From Chitinophaga barathri (lineage in GTDB: Bacteria > Bacteroidota > Bacteroidia > Chitinophagales > Chitinophagaceae), in NCBI RefSeq assembly GCF_003807585.1, contig NZ_RMBX01000008.1, forward strand, positions 186,001 to 250,000: a stretch of DNA of 64,000 nt, given 5' to 3'. Positions 28,755-37,108 of this stretch are shown here, piece after piece. Made by a program: the position numbers and the translations under genes. Position 1 is the stretch's first letter. The number at the start of each line of letters is the position of its first letter. The notes below the pieces were generated by a model. That model had not been told where the DNA came from. It worked only from the letters and a program-made list of their open reading frames with translations, and made no database searches.

Positions 28755-29879
28755 ATGGCCGGTATCTATATTCATATTCCCTTCTGTAAAAAGGCTTGTC
28801 ATTACTGCAACTTTCATTTCTCCACCTCGCTCCAGTACCGGGATGAGGTTACGGAATGCATTCATGTGGAGGCAGCCCTTCAGCAGGCATACCTCGAAGG
28901 CCAGGCCGTGCAGACCGTCTATTTCGGCGGAGGCACTCCCAGCCTGCTGTCAGGCGCGGCCATCCGGTCGCTGCTGGATACCCTCCGGAAATACTTCACC
29001 GTGACCGAAGACGCGGAAATCACCCTGGAAGCCAATCCTGACGATCTTTCCGCTGAAAATCTCCAGGCCCTGCGTGACGCCGGCGTGAACCGGCTGAGCA
29101 TAGGCGTACAGTCGTTCTTTGAAGAAGACCTGCGCTGGATGAACCGCGCCCACAACGCCGCCCAATCCGTTCAATGCCTGGAAACCGCACGGGAAAAGGG
29201 TTTCGATAATATCAGTATAGACCTTATCTACGGTGGCCCCACCCTCACTGATGCGCATTGGGAGGAAAATATCGCCCGGGCCATCAGCCTCGGCATTCCG
29301 CATCTTTCCTGTTATGCCCTTACCGTGGAGCCAGGCACCGCGCTGGACAACTTCATCCAGCATCACAAGATCCCGCCCATCGACCCGGACCGCGCGGCGC
29401 ATCATTTCGGGATGCTCATGCAGGCGCTGGAAAAAGCGGGATACGAACATTACGAGATATCCAATTTCGCGAAACCGGGCATGTATTCGCGTCACAACAG
29501 CAGTTACTGGCAGGGGAAACCTTACCTGGGGCTGGGGCCGAGCGCCCACTCGTTCAACGGGCAGAGCCGGCAATGGAACGTGGCCAATAATTCTTTGTAC
29601 ATGCAAAGCATCCGTAAGGGCGCGTTACCTTTTGAGAAGGAAGTGCTGAGCCCGCAGATGGCGCTGAACGAATATATCATGATCTCGCTGCGCACCCAGG
29701 CTGGGTGCGATCTCGAAAGAGTGTCCGCCCGGTTCGGCCAGGACAAAAGCCTGCAGCTGCTTTCAGCAGGCGCGGAGTTTATCGAAAAGGGCTGGATGCA
29801 GCAGGAAACATCCATGCTCAGGCTCACCCGCGAAGGCAAGTTTTTTGCGGACGGCATCGCAGCCGCGATGTTTTTCTAA
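28755..29879 (+). CDS. hemW: radical SAM heme chaperone HemW
   Basis: 374 residues from ATG 28755 (MAGIYIHIPFCKKACHYCNF). The [4Fe-4S] cluster cysteines are C11, C15 and C18 in CKKACHYC. SAM-binding GGGTPSLL and the HemW marker HNSSYWQGKPYLGLGPSAHSF (HNxxYW) separate it from coproporphyrinogen oxidase HemN. HemW binds heme and inserts it into target proteins. An in-frame extension to 28674 has no family support. Its last four bases overlap the 3' end of the convergent gpsA. Confidence 0.94.
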   Translation: MAGIYIHIPFCKKACHYCNFHFSTSLQYRDEVTECIHVEAALQQAYLEGQAVQTVYFGGGTPSLLSGAAIRSLLDTLRKYFTVTEDAEITLEANPDDLSAENLQALRDAGVNRLSIGVQSFFEEDLRWMNRAHNAAQSVQCLETAREKGFDNISIDLIYGGPTLTDAHWEENIARAISLGIPHLSCYALTVEPGTALDNFIQHHKIPPIDPDRAAHHFGMLMQALEKAGYEHYEISNFAKPGMYSRHNSSYWQGKPYLGLGPSAHSFNGQSRQWNVANNSLYMQSIRKGALPFEKEVLSPQMALNEYIMISLRTQAGCDLERVSARFGQDKSLQLLSAGAEFIEKGWMQQETSMLRLTREGKFFADGIAAAMFF

Positions 29880-30901
29880 ACAAGCCCCTTCTCTATTTCC
29901 AGGAAAGCTTCTTCTGTATGCAGGTGTTCCCAGAGAATACTGTAGACCTTTTGCGCAATAGGCATGTAGGCTCCTATCTCCTGGTTGATCTCGAAGATGC
30001 AGCGGCTGGCGTAATAACCTTCGGCGATCATATTTAGCTCAAGCTGGGCGGCTTTTACGCTGTATCCTTTCCCGATCATGTTCCCGAAAGTACGGTTGCG
30101 GCTGTGGAGGGAATAACAGGTTACCAGCAGGTCCCCTAGGTAGGCGCTGGCGTTGTAATTGTGTACCATGGCCTCTTTGCCGTGCCCTGCCTGGAACTGC
30201 TCGTATTTTTCGAGGAATTCCTGCATTTCACGGAAACAGTTGGTGATGAACACGCTCAGGAAGTTGTCCCCGTATTCAAGCCCGTGTGCAATACCGGCGC
30301 CCATGGCGTAGATGTTTTTCAGCACGGAGGCGAATTGTACACCGTACAGGTCTTTATTGACGATGGTTTGCAGGTAACTGTTGTTGAATCGCGCGGCCAG
30401 TTCTTCCGTACGCTCTGCATCCAGGCCCGAAAAGGTAAGATAGGAGAGCTTTTCATTCGCCACTTCTTCCGCATGGCAGGGGCCGGTGATGGTAAAATAA
30501 CTTTCCGGAGGCAGGCCAAACTGGTCCGCCAGGTATTCATTGATCAGCTGGTTGGTACCAGGCACCAGCCCTTTGATGGCGGAAACCACCTGTTTACCAT
30601 TGAATGCGTCCGCGGGGAGCGTTTCCAGCACCTGCCGCAGGAAAGCGGAGGGAACGGCCAGGATCAGCGTGTCGCTGGACCTTACGACTTCCGCCAGGTC
30701 ATTATTCACCTGGAGCATCCGCGTATCAAAATATACTGAAGTAAGATAATGTTTGTTATGATGGCGTAATTGCAGATGGCGGATGGTCTCTTCACTGCGT
30801 ATCCACCAATGTATGTTCTGATTGTTGTCCGTCAGGATCTTGGCAATAGCTGTAGCCCAACTACCGCTCCCGATTATTCCGATATGATTACCCATGCTCA
30901 A
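29876..30901 (-). CDS. gpsA: glycerol-3-phosphate dehydrogenase [NAD(P)+]
   Basis: A 341-residue GpsA. The Rossmann motif is GIIGSGSWATAIAKIL; LILAVPSAFLRQVLE, VVSAIKGLVPGTNQLINEYL and the catalytic region LKNIYAMGAGIAHGLEYGDN follow. It reduces dihydroxyacetone phosphate to sn-glycerol-3-phosphate for phospholipid synthesis. The start is the first ATG (30901) or the one two codons later. Convergent with hemW, overlapping by four bases. Confidence 0.94.
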   Translation of the reverse strand: MSMGNHIGIIGSGSWATAIAKILTDNNQNIHWWIRSEETIRHLQLRHHNKHYLTSVYFDTRMLQVNNDLAEVVRSSDTLILAVPSAFLRQVLETLPADAFNGKQVVSAIKGLVPGTNQLINEYLADQFGLPPESYFTITGPCHAEEVANEKLSYLTFSGLDAERTEELAARFNNSYLQTIVNKDLYGVQFASVLKNIYAMGAGIAHGLEYGDNFLSVFITNCFREMQEFLEKYEQFQAGHGKEAMVHNYNASAYLGDLLVTCYSLHSRNRTFGNMIGKGYSVKAAQLELNMIAEGYYASRCIFEINQEIGAYMPIAQKVYSILWEHLHTEEAFLEIEKGLV

Positions 30902-30944
30902 CTGTTTCCCGATTTTTCTGCAATGTAAATAAATTCAGGGGGAC

Positions 30945-30979
30945 AATAAAAAAGGGGCATACGGTAAAGTATGCCCCTT
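30945..30979 (-). terminator. terminator at the 3' end of the ABC exporter cluster
   Basis: Perfect stem AAGGGGCATAC (30952-30962) with 30969-30979; the preceding A-run gives T on the minus strand. It lies 17 nt past the stop of the last adaptor gene. Confidence 0.92.
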
Positions 30980-30995
30980 CCTGAATTTTTTACGC

Positions 30996-32369
30996 CTATT
31001 TCGTCTCTTCGAAGAGTTGTGATTTCGGTACTACTTTTACTTTTTTGCCATTCTCCAGCAGGCGTGAAATGGCCGTGTACGGGCCGCTGATCACTTCCTG
31101 CCCTTCCGTGATGCCGGACTTGACCTGGATGTTGTTATCGTCCTGGATGCCTATGGTCACTTCAGCCATTTTTACGGTATTGTCTTTTTGCAGCAGGAAC
31201 ACTACTTCCTTAAAGTCGCGCTTGGTGTCTTCGGCAGCGGGTGCCGCATTACCAGCCTGGGCCGGGCCCTTCTTTTCATCCTTTTTCGCCGTATCCGCCG
31301 GGTTGCGGGTGGTCACGGCATTGATCGGGATGGACAGCACCTGTTTTTCCGTGCGCGTCTGTATGTCCACGTTCGCACTCATGCCGGGCCTGAAGGGGAA
31401 CCTGCGCGGGAATTTCGGATCCATGAGGTCCGCGTAGGAAGAAGGCAGGATGCGGATGTGTACCACGTAGTTGGTTACCTGCTCCGCGGAGGAAGTGGAC
31501 GCTGTGGCTGTGGCCGCGCCCTTGCTGGAGCTGGCGATCTGGGTTACCAGGCCTTTGAATTTGCGGTTGGTATAAGCATCCACCTCAATGAGGGCGGAAT
31601 CGCCGAACTTAACTTTCGGAATGTCGTTTTCTCCCACGTCCACCTGCACTTCCATGGTAGCCATATCGGCAATGCGGAGCATTTCCGTACCGGTCATCTG
31701 CGCTGTACCTACCACGCGTTCGCCTTTTTTTACGGAAAGAAGGGAAACGGTTCCGCCCATCGGGGACGTGATGGTGGTCCTTCCAAGGTTTTTGTTGGCT
31801 TCCGTGAGGTTCGCCTGGGCGCTGGCAACGGCAAATTTACTGCTGTTGATGCGCTGGGTGGCGGCGTTGAAGTCCGCCAGGGCAGCTTTATAGGTTGCTT
31901 CCGCCGTTTCAAATTCGGAGCGGGAGATCACTTTTTGTTTGAGCAGCTCCGAGTTACGGTCAAATGCTGCCTTGGACTGGTCCAGGCGGGCTTTGAACGC
32001 GCTCAGGGCGGCGTCGCTGTTCGCCAGTTCCGCCTGGGACTGGCTTACGGATGCGGCGGCACGGTCCCTTGCGGAGCCGTAAATATCAGCGTATATGCGG
32101 GCCAGTACCTGTCCCTTTACCACGGAATCTCCTTCTTCCACCATCAGGTCGGTAATTTCCCCGGAGATGTCGGAGCTTACCTTCACCTCGATTTCCGGGA
32201 AGATCTTTCCGCTGGCAGAAACCACTTCGATGATGTCCCTTTTGGCTACTTTATCGACGGCCACTTTGATGCCCTCGTCTTTGCCGGAACCTTTTATAAA
32301 CAGAACAAGGATTATCAACAGGACAATGCCGCCGATAATCCAGAAAAGCAGTTTCTTTTTCTTCTTCAT
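30996..32369 (-). CDS. periplasmic adaptor subunit, HlyD/MacA type (distal copy)
   Basis: A 457-residue membrane-fusion protein with an N-terminal anchor (LLFWIIGGIVLLIILVLFI, about 7-25), a biotinyl-lipoyl-like half (VKVSSDISGEITDLMVEEGD), a long helical hairpin (about 105-205), then the second lipoyl half (TTITSPMGGTVSLLSVKKGE) and beta-barrel (FPFRPGMSANVDIQT). A Lys/Ala/Pro-rich insertion lies near residues 370-395. Such adaptors join an inner-membrane transporter to TolC. It lies 30 nt after the TolC-type gene and is the last gene of the cluster. It differs clearly from the proximal adaptor at 50008. Confidence 0.9.
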   Translation of the reverse strand: MKKKKKLLFWIIGGIVLLIILVLFIKGSGKDEGIKVAVDKVAKRDIIEVVSASGKIFPEIEVKVSSDISGEITDLMVEEGDSVVKGQVLARIYADIYGSARDRAAASVSQSQAELANSDAALSAFKARLDQSKAAFDRNSELLKQKVISRSEFETAEATYKAALADFNAATQRINSSKFAVASAQANLTEANKNLGRTTITSPMGGTVSLLSVKKGERVVGTAQMTGTEMLRIADMATMEVQVDVGENDIPKVKFGDSALIEVDAYTNRKFKGLVTQIASSSKGAATATASTSSAEQVTNYVVHIRILPSSYADLMDPKFPRRFPFRPGMSANVDIQTRTEKQVLSIPINAVTTRNPADTAKKDEKKGPAQAGNAAPAAEDTKRDFKEVVFLLQKDNTVKMAEVTIGIQDDNNIQVKSGITEGQEVISGPYTAISRLLENGKKVKVVPKSQLFEETK

Positions 32370-32399
32370 ATACGCTTTGTATTTCTGTGCCCCGGAATA

Positions 32400-33839
32400 C
32401 TATAGCGTTATTCGCTGGTCGCGATAGAATTCCAGTAATTTGATTTTAAATATATAGTCGTACAGGGCCGATACTTTATCTATCTGCGCTCTGAACAGGT
32501 TCGTCTGAGTTGTTACATATTCCACGGTGTTCAACAGGCCCACGTTAAAACGTTTGGTGGCAAAGTCGTACGCTTTCTGGGAGGCTCGTTCCGTAGTAAT
32601 GGCCGCCTGGTATTTCTGCAGGGCGCCTACCGCATCCGCATGCGCGGTGTAGATGTCCTGGCGGAGTTTCTGGCGGTTGATGTCCAGCGTGAGCAGTTTA
32701 TCCTGCTGGTCGATCTTCGCTCTTTCCACGTTTCCGCGCAGCTGCCATGCGTTCAGGATGGGTATGCTGAGGGTGATACCGACATTCTGACCGAAGTTAT
32801 TGCTGAACTGTTCACCGAAGGGCGTCAGCCTGCTCTGCCTGAAGGCGCCAGCTTTCAGGGAAGGATACAACGTACCGTTCACGTTCACAAAACCGGTGGT
32901 ATCTACATAAGGAATAGCCGGGCCGAACTGCTGATAATTGGAATTGGCATAATTGGTTCCCGCGCCGCCGCCAATGCTGAGGCTCGGGTACAAGGCCCCT
33001 TTTGCGGCTGCCAGGCTGCGGTTCGCCGCTTTTACCATCGCTTCGTCCGCTTTATACTGCGGTTGGTTGGCCAGCGCTGCGCTGAACACCATTTCAGGAG
33101 CGGTTTCGGAGAGGTTGAGCAGCGGCACCGCCTCAATTTCTTTAGGCAGCTCGGTATTAAAAGGAACCGCAAAATCGAGGTTCAGTAAAGCTTTCATGGT
33201 CAGCACCCTGATCACGGCGTTGTTTTCCGCGGTCACCAGTGTGGAACTATCCCTCGCCAGCTGAGCTTCCAGGTCCGCCTGGTTGCTTTCCGGCACGGAA
33301 CCCGCCGCCACAAGTTTTTTGGTATTGTCCAGCTGGGCGATACTCAGGTCCACCTGCGATTTGCTGATTTTCACCTGTTCATTGGCCAGTAATATCTGGA
33401 GGAAGGCATTGGCAACGTTCACGCCCATGTCATTACGGGCTTTTTCAAGCTGGTAATTGGCGGCATACACCTGGTATTTTGAGGCGGCAATGGTATTTTG
33501 TTTGGTGAACCAGCCAAAAAGATCCGCGTCGAAACTCATATTCAGGCCCGCATTGAAGAGGGTCTGGGTCACGAAGGTGTTGGTAGTAGGGTCAATAGAG
33601 CGGCCGAAACGGTAACCGGCGTTCGCGCCTGCGTTGACGGTAGGCAGCTGGGACATCCGGTTCTGCTTCAGGGTAAGCTCCTGGAGACGCCGCTGCAGCA
33701 CACTCTGCTGGAGGGTCAGGTTGTGGGAAAGCGCATAGTCCAGCGCACGCTGATAGCTCCAGTTATCCTGGGCTGCTACCGGGTTGGCAAACAAAACAAA
33801 AGCCAGTATCGATGCGATTGCAAGGGACTTTATTTTCAT
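32400..33839 (-). CDS. TolC-family outer membrane efflux protein
   Basis: 479 residues from ATG 33839 (MKIKSLAIASILAFVLFANPVAAQ, a clear signal peptide); the frame extends further upstream without support. It shows two OEP repeats of the TolC fold, such as SYQRALDYALSHNLTLQQSV, TVNAGANAGYRFGRS, LYPSLSIGGGAGTNYA, VGITLSIPILNAWQLRG and FNVGLLNTVEYVTTQTNLFR. It forms the outer-membrane duct of tripartite exporters. A gap of 148 nt separates it from the ATPase upstream, with a possible promoter in between, so TolC plus the distal adaptor could be a separate transcript. Confidence 0.93.
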   Translation of the reverse strand: MKIKSLAIASILAFVLFANPVAAQDNWSYQRALDYALSHNLTLQQSVLQRRLQELTLKQNRMSQLPTVNAGANAGYRFGRSIDPTTNTFVTQTLFNAGLNMSFDADLFGWFTKQNTIAASKYQVYAANYQLEKARNDMGVNVANAFLQILLANEQVKISKSQVDLSIAQLDNTKKLVAAGSVPESNQADLEAQLARDSSTLVTAENNAVIRVLTMKALLNLDFAVPFNTELPKEIEAVPLLNLSETAPEMVFSAALANQPQYKADEAMVKAANRSLAAAKGALYPSLSIGGGAGTNYANSNYQQFGPAIPYVDTTGFVNVNGTLYPSLKAGAFRQSRLTPFGEQFSNNFGQNVGITLSIPILNAWQLRGNVERAKIDQQDKLLTLDINRQKLRQDIYTAHADAVGALQKYQAAITTERASQKAYDFATKRFNVGLLNTVEYVTTQTNLFRAQIDKVSALYDYIFKIKLLEFYRDQRITL

Positions 33840-33846
33840 AGCCTGA

Positions 33847-33854
33847 CAAAAATA
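33847..33854 (-). promoter_or_regulatory. -7-type element before the TolC-type gene
   Basis: TATTTTTG on the minus strand matches TAnnTTTG and ends seven bases before the ATG at 33839. A CATCATATGATG palindrome lies further upstream at 33945-33956. Confidence 0.3.
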
Positions 33855-33987
33855 TATTAATTGAGTTGACACCATGCGGCCGTACTTGATAGATGGCAAA
33901 TTACTAGTAGGTATGGCTCCGGGCCACACGAATTTAAGGTAAAACATCATATGATGAGTTTTTAGCTTCCGGAAAATAATGAAGAGG

Positions 33988-34650
33988 TTACTTTACCCGG
34001 CCGTCCATAATTTCAATGACCTTATTCCCGTAACCGGCGTTAAGGTCCGAATGGGTTACCTGGACGATGGTGATGCCGTCTTTTTTATTCAGCTCTGCAA
34101 ACAGTTCCATGATGGATTTGGCCTGGTCGGAATGCAGGTTGCCGGTAGGCTCGTCCGCAAATATCACCGTCGGCTCAGCCACGATGGCCCGGGCTATGCC
34201 CACCAGCTGCTGCTGGCCGCCGGAAAGCTGGTTCGGGAACAGGTCCTTTTTGGCTACCATGTTAAAACGGTCAAGAATATCCGCAACACGGCTTTTACGC
34301 TCCGAGGAAGGCATGTTTTTATACAGAAGAGGTGTTTCGATATTTTCATACACCGTCAGCTCGTCTATCAGGTGATACGCCTGGAATACGAAGCCAATGG
34401 CGCCCCGGTGCAGCTGGGTCCGTTTTTTATCGTTCATTTTGTGGACCAGCTCCCCCTGGAAAAGGTATTCCCCGTCAGAAGGCTCTTCCAGCAACCCAAG
34501 GATGTGCAACAGGGTAGACTTCCCCGAACCGGAAGGGCCCATGATAGACACAAACTCCCCCTCGTGAATCACCAGGTTCACTTCCTTTAATATTTCATGT
34601 TTGCCAAACCCGACCGGGTAATGTTTTGAGATGTTGCGCAGTTGAATCAT
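33988..34650 (-). CDS. ABC transporter ATP-binding protein (LolD/MacB type) with altered signature and D-loop
   Basis: 220 residues from ATG 34650 (MIQLRNISKHYPVG). Walker A GPSGSGKST (38-46), Q-loop FVFQAYHLIDE, Walker B VIFADEPTGN and the H-loop H200 are intact. The signature is LSGGQQQLVGIARA (142-155), with Leu at 149 where Arg is nearly always found, and the D-loop reads NLHSD with His173 in place of Asp. The ATPase at 49282 has the usual residues at both sites. It directly follows the sixth permease gene (26 nt) and probably energises one or more of the permeases. Confidence 0.92.
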   Translation of the reverse strand: MIQLRNISKHYPVGFGKHEILKEVNLVIHEGEFVSIMGPSGSGKSTLLHILGLLEEPSDGEYLFQGELVHKMNDKKRTQLHRGAIGFVFQAYHLIDELTVYENIETPLLYKNMPSSERKSRVADILDRFNMVAKKDLFPNQLSGGQQQLVGIARAIVAEPTVIFADEPTGNLHSDQAKSIMELFAELNKKDGITIVQVTHSDLNAGYGNKVIEIMDGRVK

Positions 34651-34676
34651 GATATTAATGTAAAAAAATTTATTGA

Positions 34677-37094
34677 TTATTCTGAACGGAGCGACTTCAC
34701 AGGGTTCATCAGAGCGGCTCTTATGCTCTGGAAGCTCACCGTGGCCGCCGCTATAAACACCGCCACCAGCCCTGCCAGTACAAACACCCACCAGCTGATA
34801 TTTATCCGGTAAGCATACCCTTTCAGCCATTCGCTCATCACGTACCAGGCCACCGGTGTGGCTATCAGGATGGCCAGCGCCACCAGTTTCAGGAAATCCC
34901 TGGCAATAAGCCCGGCTATGCCCGCGGCGCTGGCGCCCAGCACTTTCCTGATGCCGATCTCCTTCGTACGGTGCCCGATAGTAAGCATCGCGATGGCAAA
35001 CAGGCCCATGCAGGAAATAATGATAGTCAGTACCGCCCCGCAGATAAAGATCTTCATCAGCGTGGATTCGAACTTGTATTGTTTTTCCGTGTTTTCGTTT
35101 ACAAATGATGCCAGATATGTCTGGCCCGGAGCGGCTTTTTTAAAGGCCGCTTCGATGCGGGACATGGAAGCGGGCAGGTTGCCGGGTTTTGTTTTCACAA
35201 AAATGTAAGCCGGCGGCTCGTCCTGTTGGTTCAGGTACATCGTGAGCGGTCCTATTTCCTCGTGCAGGGACTTAAAATTGTAATCCTTCACTACACCGTT
35301 TATATGATATTCCGGCCCTTCGTTATCCATCCTGAAACGGTAACCCACCGCGTCTTTCGCGCCTACAAGCTGTTTTGCCATTTTTTCATTGATCACCAGC
35401 CCGAAGGAATCAAGCCCCATCTTCGGGTCAAAGTCTTTGCCGCCGCGCAGTTTCAGGTCCATGGTCCGGATGTAGTCGTAGTCCACAGCCTGCCAGTGCG
35501 AGCTTATTTCTTTCCCCTCCAGTTCGAAGGTGATAATGGAAGTAGATTGACTGCCGTCTTTGCCCCGGCCGAGGTTATGGCCGGAAGCGGAAACGGCGAG
35601 AATGTCCGGCTGTTGTGCAAGTTCCGTTCTCAGCCGCGCAAGCAGCAGGTGACCATCCAGGTCTTTGCTCACGGGAATGCTCACCACCTCATGTGTATTA
35701 AATCCCAGCGGTTTGTCGCGCAGGTAGCTCATTTGCTGCCAGGCAATGATAGTCCCGCAGATCAGCAGGGAGGAAAAAACGAATTGTGTAACGATCAGCG
35801 TGTTGCGGAAATAATTGGTCCTTCCGGAAGAAACCTTCCCTTTCAGCACCAGCAGCGTATGCGTGCGGGACAATACCCATGCGGGATATCCGCCGGCCAG
35901 CGGGCTGATGATCAGCAGCGCGGCCAGTATACCCACCAGGAATTTCGGCTGCAGCAATATGCCAAAGGCATACACCGCTTTTGCAAAAAACATCGCGTTG
36001 TAAAACGGCAGCACAAAATATGTGATAGCAAGGCCCAGCACCAGCGATATCAGGAAAAGCACCAGGGCTTCGCCACAGAGCTGCAATACCAGTTGTATCC
36101 TTGCCGCGCCCAGCATTTTGCGCATACCCACTTCCTTGGCGCGGGTGAAAGCGCGTGCCAGCGTGAGGTTCAGGAAGTTGATACTCGCGATGAACAGCAG
36201 GAATGCCGCTATGAACAACAACATATACAGTATGGGCTTTTTTGCATCCTGCAGATTGCTGTTATTACTGAAATGTATCTCGCTTATCGGGGTAAGCCCC
36301 ATATGCTGTACGCCGCCGAATTTATCTTTCCGCGCACCCGCCTTTTTCATCCGCTCAATATCTTCGGTATAATGTTTTTCGAGAAAGGTTTTGCCCCTCC
36401 GCTCAATATCTTCCGGTTTTACACCGGGATTGAGCTGAACGAATATCTCCAGGCTGAAATTGCCCCAGTTCTCCCGGTCTTCCGGGAAGCTGGGATGATT
36501 TTCCAGCCGCAGCAGGGCATCGAAGCGGATGCTGGAATTATCCGGCACGTTTTTCATTACTGCACCCACGACATAACTTTTCCATTCATTTCCCACGCGG
36601 AGACGGATTGTTTTGCCCACAGGGTCCTGGTCTTTAAAAAAGATACCGGCCATTTTTTCTGTGATCTGCACATTATTCATCCCCAGTGCGCTGTTGCCGC
36701 TGACGGCGGGAAATGTGAACACATTCAGGAAAGAACTGTCTACAAATCGCAGGCCGATGCTCTGGGAAATCTCGCCTACGTTCATCACGGAAGCGTCGTT
36801 GGCAAACCGCACCACTTCTTTAATGCCGGGTATTTCCGCCTTCAGGGCAGGGCCCATCGGGTAACTCATGTTGGACTGCGATTCGGTTTTATCCGCATGA
36901 AAATCCTCCTTGTACACTTCGTAGAGATAATCCTTTTTCTCCTGGAAATCATTGAAGGAAAACTCCCTGTACACGGTAATGCACAACAGCAATGCGGCTG
37001 CAATAGCCACCGCCAGGCCTACGATATTCACAGCAGACACCTGTTTTGCTTTCCAGATGTTCCTCCACGCTATTTTGAGATAATTCCTGAACAT
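34677..37094 (-). CDS. ABC transporter permease, MacB/FtsX type (copy 6)
   Basis: An 805-residue permease built of two halves, each with one helix, a periplasmic MacB-type domain and three FtsX-type helices. TM1 is at about 20-42 (VSAVNIVGLAVAIAAALLLC), TM2-4 at about 285-410 and TM5 at about 432-453 (TLIVTQFVFSSLLICGTII). The C-terminal half has TKEIGIRKVLGASAAGIAGL and ends NPVKSLRSE. Closest in sequence to copy 3 (41868): both carry the GFN/GYN-xxx-VVSIPV and NxGxGxDG blocks. It shares a 14-nt junction with copy 5. Confidence 0.93.
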   Translation of the reverse strand: MFRNYLKIAWRNIWKAKQVSAVNIVGLAVAIAAALLLCITVYREFSFNDFQEKKDYLYEVYKEDFHADKTESQSNMSYPMGPALKAEIPGIKEVVRFANDASVMNVGEISQSIGLRFVDSSFLNVFTFPAVSGNSALGMNNVQITEKMAGIFFKDQDPVGKTIRLRVGNEWKSYVVGAVMKNVPDNSSIRFDALLRLENHPSFPEDRENWGNFSLEIFVQLNPGVKPEDIERRGKTFLEKHYTEDIERMKKAGARKDKFGGVQHMGLTPISEIHFSNNSNLQDAKKPILYMLLFIAAFLLFIASINFLNLTLARAFTRAKEVGMRKMLGAARIQLVLQLCGEALVLFLISLVLGLAITYFVLPFYNAMFFAKAVYAFGILLQPKFLVGILAALLIISPLAGGYPAWVLSRTHTLLVLKGKVSSGRTNYFRNTLIVTQFVFSSLLICGTIIAWQQMSYLRDKPLGFNTHEVVSIPVSKDLDGHLLLARLRTELAQQPDILAVSASGHNLGRGKDGSQSTSIITFELEGKEISSHWQAVDYDYIRTMDLKLRGGKDFDPKMGLDSFGLVINEKMAKQLVGAKDAVGYRFRMDNEGPEYHINGVVKDYNFKSLHEEIGPLTMYLNQQDEPPAYIFVKTKPGNLPASMSRIEAAFKKAAPGQTYLASFVNENTEKQYKFESTLMKIFICGAVLTIIISCMGLFAIAMLTIGHRTKEIGIRKVLGASAAGIAGLIARDFLKLVALAILIATPVAWYVMSEWLKGYAYRINISWWVFVLAGLVAVFIAAATVSFQSIRAALMNPVKSLRSE

Positions 37095-37108
37095 AACCTG
37101 TAATGTTT

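Noticed and set aside
33945-33956. 12-bp palindrome CATCATATGATG upstream of the TolC-type gene
   Set aside because: Single, short and without a second copy nearby; palindromes of this length are expected by chance in this much sequence.
35226-37103. A 625-codon plus-strand open frame opposite permease copy 6
   Set aside because: Same cause: the minus-strand permease is certain and the antisense product is rich in H and Q without domain pattern.
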